From an uncultured Armatimonadota bacterium (GTDB lineage Bacteria > Armatimonadota > Fimbriimonadia > Fimbriimonadales > Fimbriimonadaceae): a stretch of 64,000 nucleotides of DNA. Location: contig CAIYLG010000021.1 in assembly GCA_903927025.1 (NCBI GenBank), positions 1 through 64,000 of the forward strand, written 5' to 3'. Below, one piece after another: positions 8,061 to 14,893 of this stretch (position 1 is its first letter; each line of letters begins with the position of its first letter). The notes beneath the pieces were generated by a model. That model did no database searches. It had not been told where the DNA came from and worked only from the letters and a program-made list of their open reading frames with translations. The translations under genes were made by a program, and so were the position numbers.

Positions 8061-10532
8061 ATCGGTTCGGGTCGGCACCAAAGTGAACTCCACCGTCTGC
8101 CCGGCTTTCACGGTATAGCCTGCCATCGGATGCGATGGCTTTACGAGCCCGAGGCTCTTACCAGACGCCAAAATCCGGTAGGTAGTGCCAGGCTCTAAGT
8201 CAATGAAGGTTTGTGTCAACTGAACGGTAGCGCCCGTTGCCTGAACCGACCATCGCCGTATTTTCGCCCATTCGTTGATTTGGGTTGTCCAGTTCCCACC
8301 CGATCCGACCAGGTTGAAAGCGGGCACATCTGAGCTTCCCGAGAAAAACTTGAACTGGCCAGGTCCAAATTCCACTCCAAACGCCGCGGATGACCGAACG
8401 CTCAGGTGCTCATGGGTCACTTCATAGTCGCCAACCGACAGGTTGATCCTGAGACGCTGTCCCCGAAGGTTATAGTCCACTCGCGTGCTGTTCAATTCAG
8501 GAACAAGGTGCGGCTCCAAGTAGAGCCGGTTGAACTTGGGCTGAATTCCGTAAATGTCGCGGTAGAGGCCGGTGATGACGCTACAGTTGTTGGCAAGGAT
8601 GTCATCCCCCGCGCCCTTTCCGCTTGCACGGAGGTATCGCTGAAAGGCGAGACCATCCGTCTTGTACTGATCCACAATACGGCGCACATATTTCAGCGCT
8701 GTTTTGGGGTCACTCTGAGAAAACGCACGCACCCCGTACTCAGCCCAAGCAAGGAAGATGTCCCCGTTCTCGTACGTCGGAAATTTGTCATCTGCACCTT
8801 CTCCCTGGGCAAACGACTCGAAGCAGGCTGGCCACGCAAGAAGCGACTCCGCCTGCATCTTGGACTCAATCGTTGCCAAAAGACGATGCTGGCGAACGGG
8901 GTCGTCGCAGATCCCTTCCGCAATCGCGGACAGGTTCACGGGAATGGTGAGATTGTTGCCGTGAACGGAGCCGTCGGCCTCCCTCCAGTAAACGTACCAA
9001 CCCTTCTCTGGATCCCAAAAGCCTCCCTCTGAGATCGGCTTATTGAAGCTTGACTTCAGCCTGGCCGCAAACTCGCTGTATCGACTCGCCTGCGTTGTGT
9101 CGCCAAGAAGCCGCTCCACAGCTGACCACTTCAACAGCGCCCCATACAGCTGGGCGTTGACCAGTGCGTTTTCGTATGAGGCCCACACGATGTCCAGCCA
9201 GTCGCTCGAGCGGCGCTGGCGGTAGGAACTGTTCTCCATTTCGACAAGGCTGTTGCCGTTTGAGTCCCGCTTCAAAAGGTAGTCCAAGGCGGACTCGCAG
9301 GCTTTCTTCTGCCCGCTGACCCAAACCTGGTCTCCGGTGAGATCAAACTGGTCTGCCACGTTGGTCACGTAGGAGGACTGAGTATCCATGAGCCTGCCCC
9401 ACTGCGCTTCGTAGAACCCAGATTCCGGATCATACGTGCCTGGCTGGGCATCACCGGCGGTGTAGCACCAACGCGACTTCACCATCCCTTCTTTTGAGAT
9501 CGCGTGGTCGCGAGCGTAGTCCAGCCATGCTCCATTGGAGCGCAGGTAGTTCGGATCGTCCAGGGTTGCACCGACACGTGCAAGCCATGGCTCATGAAGC
9601 ACCGCGTAGCCGCTGTACCAACCATTGCTGCCAACAATATTGTCGTCAATGACGCCGATGCGACCGATGGTGTTGACCAGCTCGGTGATCGCTCCGGTGT
9701 CCAGGCCCTTGAAGTCGCCACGGGCAAATGTGTCCTTGAAGCTCAGCGCCTTCAGTTCAACCGTGGCACTAATCTTCTCACCCTCTTTGACCGCAAACGG
9801 CGTCCAAACGTCCTCTCGATCTCGAAGAAAGCGAGCTTTGCCATGCTTTGGGATTCGACTATTCTGTGTAGCCGACACCGCCATCGAGAATTTGCCGTCG
9901 ATTGACCGGTGGAATCTTAATCCTGTCTGCGAGGATTTGTTGCCGCTTGCCTCAACACGGAGGCATCCATCAGTTGAAGAGTTCCACAAAGTCGCAGAGC
10001 CGGTGTGAACGCCATAGGTCGCGTTTGGCATGTCAAACAGCTTTCCCCAAGCAACGCCACCTGTCCCTAGAAGCGCTCCCGTCCACCAATTCATCGTTGG
10101 GAACGTTGCCTGCGGCATGGATGTGTCTTCCAAGACACCTGAATCAAGGTAGGTACGGTCAATCTTCCATCGGATCGAATCCTTGATGGGAGACAGTGTC
10201 CAAGTCTCAGCAACCCGAATGCCCCCGCCCCCGAACTCAATGCCGCGGATGAGAAGCTGATTTCCGACCTTAGAAACCTTGGGCCGATGCAGCGAGGAAA
10301 CCGACGTGTACCAACGGTTTCCAACCTTGATTCCACTCCACATCCCCGCATCCGCATCGACGGCTTGCCTTCTGTGCACCTGTACGCTTCCAATGCGACA
10401 GCCTCTCCCCGTGTTTACGGTGATCGATAGAGTTCCCGTACCGTCGGCAACTGTAGCCGCCTGCTCAGCAGGATTGAGCGTGATCTTCTTCAACGGGATG
10501 CTGGAATGGAGGAAAGGCGCGATAAAAAGCAT
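8052..10532 (-). CDS. secreted (alpha/alpha)6-barrel glycoside hydrolase (GH63/78/94-like)
   Basis: The N-terminus (MLFIAPFLHSSIP) is a short hydrophobic export-type segment. A beta-rich N-terminal half (to about residue 270) is followed by an alpha-helical domain with segments typical of six-hairpin glycosidases: DIVWASYENALVNAQLYGAL, GFWDPEKGWYVYW, SLLAWPACFESFAQ and GDIFLAWAEYGVRAF. It closes with LYLEPHLVPEL and a C-terminal beta domain, as in GH78, GH94 and related families. I cannot place it in one family or pick out the catalytic acids with confidence. I chose the ATG at 10532, because it places the hydrophobic segment at the N-terminus; a GTG at 10550 would add six residues. It sits tail-to-tail with the alpha-galactosidase, so the two may attack the same substrate. 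Confidence 0.7.
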   Translation of the reverse strand: MLFIAPFLHSSIPLKKITLNPAEQAATVADGTGTLSITVNTGRGCRIGSVQVHRRQAVDADAGMWSGIKVGNRWYTSVSSLHRPKVSKVGNQLLIRGIEFGGGGIRVAETWTLSPIKDSIRWKIDRTYLDSGVLEDTSMPQATFPTMNWWTGALLGTGGVAWGKLFDMPNATYGVHTGSATLWNSSTDGCLRVEASGNKSSQTGLRFHRSIDGKFSMAVSATQNSRIPKHGKARFLRDREDVWTPFAVKEGEKISATVELKALSFKDTFARGDFKGLDTGAITELVNTIGRIGVIDDNIVGSNGWYSGYAVLHEPWLARVGATLDDPNYLRSNGAWLDYARDHAISKEGMVKSRWCYTAGDAQPGTYDPESGFYEAQWGRLMDTQSSYVTNVADQFDLTGDQVWVSGQKKACESALDYLLKRDSNGNSLVEMENSSYRQRRSSDWLDIVWASYENALVNAQLYGALLKWSAVERLLGDTTQASRYSEFAARLKSSFNKPISEGGFWDPEKGWYVYWREADGSVHGNNLTIPVNLSAIAEGICDDPVRQHRLLATIESKMQAESLLAWPACFESFAQGEGADDKFPTYENGDIFLAWAEYGVRAFSQSDPKTALKYVRRIVDQYKTDGLAFQRYLRASGKGAGDDILANNCSVITGLYRDIYGIQPKFNRLYLEPHLVPELNSTRVDYNLRGQRLRINLSVGDYEVTHEHLSVRSSAAFGVEFGPGQFKFFSGSSDVPAFNLVGSGGNWTTQINEWAKIRRWSVQATGATVQLTQTFIDLEPGTTYRILASGKSLGLVKPSHPMAGYTVKAGQTVEFTLVPTRTDLR

Positions 10533-10632
10533 AAGGTGTCTGGCAACCACAACTCGGACGAGACCCGATCATAGAAAGATCATCAAAAATCGTGGAACCT
10601 TTTTGATTATTCAGACGCCAGCTAGAATTGTC

Positions 10633-10905
10633 ATGTTGAAATCTTTATTAACGGTTGCCACTTTGGCAAGCATGGTCTGCGCATTTGGCTTTGGCGGTCA
10701 GCAAAAGCAGGACGATAAGTCCACCCACCACGCGGCGATGCACGCCGAGCATACAGTGCACCACTCTGCAATGCATGCCGAGAAGTGGCTCGACCATCAT
10801 CTCAGCGCTCCCCACAAGAAGAAGCCGATCAAGCACAAGCCCGTGCACCACAAGAAGAGAAAGCCGGTTCATCACACAACCATGCAGCACTCTGGCGGCA
10901 ACTAA
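10633..10905 (+). CDS. small secreted His/Lys-rich protein
   Basis: This 90-residue protein has an N-terminal signal-like segment (MLKSLLTVATLASMVCAFGFG). The rest is dominated by His and Lys, with repeated HHAAMHAEH / HHSAMHAEK units, then KKKPIKHKPVHHKK and a C-terminal HHTTMQHSGG. About a quarter of the mature part is His, with Met interspersed, which suggests binding of a metal such as Cu, Ni or Zn outside the cytoplasm. That is inference from composition; no family is recognised. The longer upstream in-frame extension (from 10279) lies antisense to the glycosidase and lacks a signal peptide, so I use the internal ATG. A hairpin about 120 bases downstream may end the transcript. Confidence 0.65.
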   Translation: MLKSLLTVATLASMVCAFGFGGQQKQDDKSTHHAAMHAEHTVHHSAMHAEKWLDHHLSAPHKKKPIKHKPVHHKKRKPVHHTTMQHSGGN

Positions 10906-11024
10906 AGGTCAGCTCGTATAGGAATGGACGGGCTCACAGCGAGTCATGGCGGCAAAGGCAGGGCAGTTCAGTTGCCCTGTCGACAAGCCCTGACTTCTGA
11001 CTCAAGCGACGATTTCAATGAATC

Positions 11025-11060
11025 GAAGCCAGTGGCGTGTTTTCATCCGCCACTGGCTTC
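11025..11060 (+). terminator. 13-bp hairpin downstream of the His-rich gene
   Basis: GAAGCCAGTGGCG (11025-11037) pairs perfectly with CGCCACTGGCTTC (11048-11060) around a 10-base loop. It lies 120 bases after the His-rich gene. No T-run follows, so termination would be atypical. Confidence 0.45.
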
Positions 11061-11222
11061 TATGCACCCGAGCGATGGCTCAAGGGGGAGCCTCAGTTGG
11101 TTTTTGCCGGCACATTAATTTTGCCTACTCGCTTTGTGTCTTAGGCACGCACTTCAATGTATCCAAATCGACTCGACTGGTTCGAGCGATTTCAGGCATC
11201 ACTAACGCGTTATCCACCCAAT

Positions 11223-11260
11223 GAGGTCGCCTCAAATGGGACCTCGCACAATTGAGGACC
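11223..11260 (+). promoter_or_regulatory. leader with two mutually exclusive hairpins (tentative)
   Basis: GAGGTC (11223-11228) can pair with GACCTC (11240-11245). Alternatively GGT..CCTCAA (11225-11235) can pair with TTGAGG-ACC (11252-11260). The two pairings share bases, so only one can form at a time. They lie 55-90 bases before the ATG at 11315. This could be an attenuator-like switch, or chance. Confidence 0.25.
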
Positions 11261-11314
11261 TATTTCAAACCGCATGAAGTCAAACAGCTAGACAGTTCAG
11301 TTCTGGAGACGACA

Positions 11315-12094
11315 ATGCGAAAAACAATTCTAGGCACCACGCTATTCATCGCGGCATGCGCGCAGGCAAATGCCCAAGCGATCCGGGTTGTGAACCATAA
11401 CGGAGCGACCGACATTTGGGGCAAATACTACACTTCCGGAAACAAACTCACGTTTACCGGCAAGGTCACCGGCATCGTCAAAACTCTCCCAGATGGCGGT
11501 TACGATGACGAAGTCACCCTCCTTGTGCAGAACAAAGACGGCGGAGGAACCAGCGTTGTCGACCTTGGGCCGACATGGTATGTCGACCATCAGGTCGCCA
11601 AAATCAAGCTAAAGGACAAGGTCCGCGTCACCGGGTCCAAGGTTCTGGTCGATGGGCACGGGGTTGTGCTGGCATCCCAAATCTTGGTGAACGGTCGCGG
11701 GGGACTGGTTGTCTCGTTGCGCCGTCAAAGTGGCCGCGCCTTCTGGATGGGCACCGAAACGGACCCGAACATCACCGTTCCCGCCGGCCCCAACGTTCGA
11801 TCGGGCCAGCTGACGGGCTTTAGCACCTACACGATAAACAACGTGCCTTACACGGCCGGAGTCCTTCAGACCGATAACGGAACGCTCAATATTGACCTCG
11901 GTCCGCAGTGGTACTACAACCGACAAAACACGGTGTATCGAATCGGCGACAACCTCTCCGTCGTGTCAGGGCCAGTCCCATTTCAAATTGGACCCGGGAA
12001 TCAGATCTACCAGAGCTACTCCATCTACCGAGGCCAGCAGGTGTACAACATCCGTGATCAGAACGGAAATCCAATGTACTACTGGGGCCAATAA
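11315..12094 (+). CDS. secreted protein with two related OB-like domains (DLGPxWY repeats)
   Basis: The start at 11315 is chosen because GGAG lies six bases upstream and the protein then opens with a clean signal peptide (MRKTILGTTLFIAACAQANAQA). The 259-residue product appears to contain two copies of one domain. The first has FTGKVTGIVKT ... VDLGPTWYVDHQ ... KDKVRVTGSKV. The second has GQLTGFSTYTI ... IDLGPQWYYNRQ ... GDNLSVVSGPV. The pattern of strands, a DLGPxWY turn and a GDxVxVxG strand suggests small OB-fold-like beta barrels, as in periplasmic nucleic-acid- or metal-handling proteins. The function is unknown. It is tail-to-tail with the next gene. Confidence 0.7.
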   Translation: MRKTILGTTLFIAACAQANAQAIRVVNHNGATDIWGKYYTSGNKLTFTGKVTGIVKTLPDGGYDDEVTLLVQNKDGGGTSVVDLGPTWYVDHQVAKIKLKDKVRVTGSKVLVDGHGVVLASQILVNGRGGLVVSLRRQSGRAFWMGTETDPNITVPAGPNVRSGQLTGFSTYTINNVPYTAGVLQTDNGTLNIDLGPQWYYNRQNTVYRIGDNLSVVSGPVPFQIGPGNQIYQSYSIYRGQQVYNIRDQNGNPMYYWGQ

Positions 12095-12146
12095 GGGCAG
12101 TTCGGCGGCGGAATCAGGAAGCAAACCTTCGCTTACGCAAGCGCAA

Positions 12147-14435
12147 TTAAGGATCCTGTCTCCCCGCCCGAACCCTTGCCGTCACCGTCTTCCCAGACGG
12201 CACCTCAAACTTCGGCCACCCTAGGTACGCCACGTAATCCAAAGGCTTCTTCGCCGCCTGGCTGCTCTCCGCAAACACGGACACTCGCGCATCATAGGCG
12301 GTCCGATTCGTGAGCGCCAACGTCACCACCCCGTCCCTGCGCTCAACAATCCGTGCCTCGACATGATCAAAAACAAAGATCGAGTGACGATCCGTTTGAA
12401 CGTACACGCCCGGAAGCTCCGTCGCCATCATCAGGTTGTCCAGCTCCGTCCAGGCATTCTGAGTGGGATAGAAGTTTCCGATCGCTCCCTTCCCTTCGGC
12501 GTCGGTGGGCTGAATCCTTTCCATGCAGGCCCCGAAACCGGTGCCGGTAGTAGGATGACCGGGCATATCTACCGCTTCGACGGCGGCGTGTTGGATGTCA
12601 CGTATGAGCTCGGCGTAGCGAACCTCGCCGGTTGCTCTGTACAGCTTGAATAGGTCGTCTCCAGACGACGTGCAAATGCCGGGCGCGGCATGTTTATTCT
12701 GCGCGCTGGCGAAAACTGCTCCTGCCATATGGGAGCGCAGTTTCCCAATTTGGCTTTGGGGAGGAAATTCTGCATCGTACGAGAGGACCCACGTTGACGC
12801 CAAATTCGCTTCCGCTCTCGCCTTGGTCAGCCAGGATGAATCGCCAGTTACACCGTAGAGGGCGATCAAAGATTCAAGAAACCCAAACGCTGTTTCCGAA
12901 TCCGGATCTTGGGAGATATCTCCGCAAGCTCCATTCGTAAGCCCCAAACCCTCGACGTCTCGGTGAAAGTAAGACCTGGCCGCCGCAGAAGCAACTCGGA
13001 GATACCTAGGTTCGTGGAAATACTCCGACGCCAGCACCAAACCAGCGGGGGCAATCGCACCACCGGTCGTGTTGAATACGCAGATAGAACCGTCAGCCGG
13101 ATCGAGATATTGGCCAAATTGACCGTGATTAGCCCACGTGGTGCAGAACGCCTCCGCCAGTCTTCGAGCCGATTCCTTCCAGGTTGGTTTGATGAGGTCC
13201 CCGTACCCCTGCGCCCGCAAAATCTTGAAGAATTTGAAGAACATCAGAAGGGCGTCGCCATTCTTCCGCGTCAGCGCGAGGAGACGAGCTTTCGTGGTTC
13301 GATCTGCGCGCAGTCGTCCATCCGCCATGATCCCCGCATAAAAGTAGCCACTCTTTCCCTGAAGTTTCGAAGTCACAAAATCGAGCTGCTCGCAAATTCG
13401 GCCTCGTTCGACCGAGTCGTTTAGGGCGAGCATGGGCGTCTGCATGAAGCCGCTGACCCAACCCAGTTGGAAGTTGTTGTCGTTCTCGGGGGCATACCAG
13501 CCGCCCAGCGGCCCCTTCGTCCATCGGCGGCTGAAGCGCGGCACTACGACGTCGGACAGTTCACTCATCGGCACCAAATTCCGAGGATGGTTAGGTCCAG
13601 TCACTAACTTCCGCACCTGTGCGAACCGATCTAGAAAGTCGGGAATGGAGGCGGCGCTGAATCTGAGGATCTGGAACTTCAGCGTCACGGAATCCCCTGG
13701 TTTCCAAGTCGTCCCTTTATCGCCACTCTCGGCAAAGCCTCCAAATTGGGCCGCTTTATCCCGCACCCCTGGGGCGCTCACCACCAGGGTTGCCTGATCT
13801 TGAGAAGCGTTCTCCTCGATGAAGAGTCCGTGGTTGCCCAATCGGCTCTTCTGCTCTGTCAACAGCAGAAATCCGCTGTGGTCGGCGGGGTCAAAGAACC
13901 CCATTGCAGGAGTTGAGGCGTTGCCAGTTAGAAGTTCAATCTTTCCCGGCTCACCAGGTTCTACGGACAGTAGCGGATTATCGGACGTCGTCAGCGGCAG
14001 CTTCGGATTGAAGAACATGCTCGGTGGAAATTCCGGCATGTAGCCGCCCTTTAGCGTGTGGAACCGGTTGCCGTTGTAGACCACACCAGGAACCAGCACG
14101 TAGTTTTTGGGGCTCCACTTGGAGAAGTCAAATGCCACCGCGACGCCTGTCGAAGTCGCCTTCCCTTCGAGCAGTCGAAACGTAACGGTTAGCTCGGAAC
14201 CAAGCTGACCGGAGCTGCACGACCAGACTGCATCTCTTATCGAATGCTTCCCAATAGCAATGGGCTTTGCCTCTGTCAAGCGAGATCTGTCATAGCTGCA
14301 GACCAAGAAGCGAATTCCATCGCCCGGTTGGGTCGGAAGCCAACTAGCCGACGACGGTTCAACGCAATGCGCTCCTGCGAGAGCGCCGACGAAGATGCCA
14401 AGGGAACTGCAGAGCCGCCAAACCTGGTGAGACAT
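12147..14435 (-). CDS. secreted (alpha/alpha)6-toroid protein, putative glycosidase, under BlaI control
   Basis: I use the ATG at 14435 because it puts the signal peptide (MSHQVWRLCSSLGIFVGALAGAHC) at the N-terminus and because a TATACT -10 box lies just upstream. Residues up to about 270 are beta-rich. The middle (about 300-660) is alpha-helical, with GGWYAPENDNNFQLGWVSGF, GYFYAGIMADGR and TGFGACMERIQPTDAEG, typical of toroid glycosidases or lyases. The C-terminus is a small beta domain. I cannot assign a family or catalytic residues. The start region overlaps two BlaI-type operators shared with the divergent blaI-like gene, so it is probably repressed by that protein and may be the main target of the regulatory pair. 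Confidence 0.7.
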   Translation of the reverse strand: MSHQVWRLCSSLGIFVGALAGAHCVEPSSASWLPTQPGDGIRFLVCSYDRSRLTEAKPIAIGKHSIRDAVWSCSSGQLGSELTVTFRLLEGKATSTGVAVAFDFSKWSPKNYVLVPGVVYNGNRFHTLKGGYMPEFPPSMFFNPKLPLTTSDNPLLSVEPGEPGKIELLTGNASTPAMGFFDPADHSGFLLLTEQKSRLGNHGLFIEENASQDQATLVVSAPGVRDKAAQFGGFAESGDKGTTWKPGDSVTLKFQILRFSAASIPDFLDRFAQVRKLVTGPNHPRNLVPMSELSDVVVPRFSRRWTKGPLGGWYAPENDNNFQLGWVSGFMQTPMLALNDSVERGRICEQLDFVTSKLQGKSGYFYAGIMADGRLRADRTTKARLLALTRKNGDALLMFFKFFKILRAQGYGDLIKPTWKESARRLAEAFCTTWANHGQFGQYLDPADGSICVFNTTGGAIAPAGLVLASEYFHEPRYLRVASAAARSYFHRDVEGLGLTNGACGDISQDPDSETAFGFLESLIALYGVTGDSSWLTKARAEANLASTWVLSYDAEFPPQSQIGKLRSHMAGAVFASAQNKHAAPGICTSSGDDLFKLYRATGEVRYAELIRDIQHAAVEAVDMPGHPTTGTGFGACMERIQPTDAEGKGAIGNFYPTQNAWTELDNLMMATELPGVYVQTDRHSIFVFDHVEARIVERRDGVVTLALTNRTAYDARVSVFAESSQAAKKPLDYVAYLGWPKFEVPSGKTVTARVRAGRQDP

Positions 14436-14453
14436 CGCGGCCAGTATACAATT

Positions 14454-14469
14454 CACGAATTTTTTCGTA
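14454..14469. promoter_or_regulatory. BlaI-type operator 1
   Basis: ACGAA-TTTT-TTCGT (14455-14468) is an inverted repeat with the same half-site and 4-base spacer as operator 2. It lies just upstream of the minus-strand -10 box TATACT (complement of 14443-14448) of the toroid protein gene. Confidence 0.7.
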
Positions 14470-14485
14470 CTTTGTCGACGCATTC

Positions 14486-14501
14486 TACGAATCATTTCGT
14501 A
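14486..14501. promoter_or_regulatory. BlaI-type operator 2 overlapping the blaI-like promoter
   Basis: TACGAATCATTTCGTA is a perfect 16-base palindrome. Its end overlaps a consensus -10 box TATAAT at 14500-14505. The centres of the two operators are 32 bp apart, about three helical turns, which suits cooperative binding by a dimeric winged-helix repressor. Autoregulation plus control of the divergent gene is inferred from position. Confidence 0.8.
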
Positions 14502-14505
14502 TAAT
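14500..14505 (+). promoter_or_regulatory. -10 box of the blaI-blaR1-like operon (leaderless start)
   Basis: TATAAT lies 13 bases before the ATG at 14519, so transcription should begin within a few bases of the start codon. No ribosome-binding site precedes the ATG at a usable distance, in keeping with a leaderless mRNA. The -35 is not recognisable. Confidence 0.6.
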
Positions 14506-14518
14506 GCGAAGCAAGGCT

Positions 14519-14893
14519 ATGGAACAAAAACCCACCAACAGCGAAGTGGACATCCTCAGCGTGCTCTGGAGACTTGGTCCCAGTTCCGTTCGAGAGGTGT
14601 ACGAAGACATGAATCAGCGGCGAGAGATTGGCTACACCACCGTGCTCAAGCTGATGCAGATCATGTTTGAAAAGGGACTGGTGACACGCAACGAGGACAG
14701 TCGCGCACACATCTATTCCCCGCTTCAAGCCCAGGCAGACACTCAGCGCACCCTCATCGACGACCTCGTTGAGCGAGCGTTCGGAGGTTCCGCCCACAAG
14801 TTGGCCCTCAACGCCCTAAGCTCCAAGAAGGCAACCCCCGAGGAACTCGCCGAAATCCGATCCCTCCTGGATCACCTGGAGGAACAGAAGTGA
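14519..14893 (+). CDS. blaI: BlaI/MecI/CopY-family transcriptional repressor
   Basis: The protein of about 124 residues begins MEQKPTNSEVDILSVLWRLGPSSVREVYEDM, split here as the family's first helix (TNSEVDILSVLW) and the turn GPSSVREVYEDM. It continues with the recognition-helix region GYTTVLKLMQIMFEKGLV and the wing TRNEDSRAHIYSP. A C-terminal dimerisation helix follows. BlaI-family proteins bind palindromic operators and are cleaved after the membrane sensor BlaR1 is activated. The next gene is the matching sensor protease, overlapping by 4 bases. An in-frame ATG at 14504 lies inside the -10 box and is unlikely to be used. The effector signal is unknown and need not be a beta-lactam. Confidence 0.9.
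   Translation: MEQKPTNSEVDILSVLWRLGPSSVREVYEDMNQRREIGYTTVLKLMQIMFEKGLVTRNEDSRAHIYSPLQAQADTQRTLIDDLVERAFGGSAHKLALNALSSKKATPEELAEIRSLLDHLEEQK

Larger units (their letters stand above)
10906..11314 (+). other. 409-base intergenic region
   Basis: Between the His-rich gene and the next gene I find no convincing coding frame. It holds a 13-bp hairpin (11025-11060), probably the terminator or a 3' processing structure of the His-rich gene, and a second pair of overlapping hairpins (11223-11260) in the leader of the downstream gene. Short open frames here lack ribosome-binding sites and protein-like composition. Confidence 0.6.

Noticed and set aside
8406-9032. 208-codon plus-strand frame
   Set aside because: Lies wholly antisense to the (alpha/alpha)6 glycosidase gene, which has clear family motifs.
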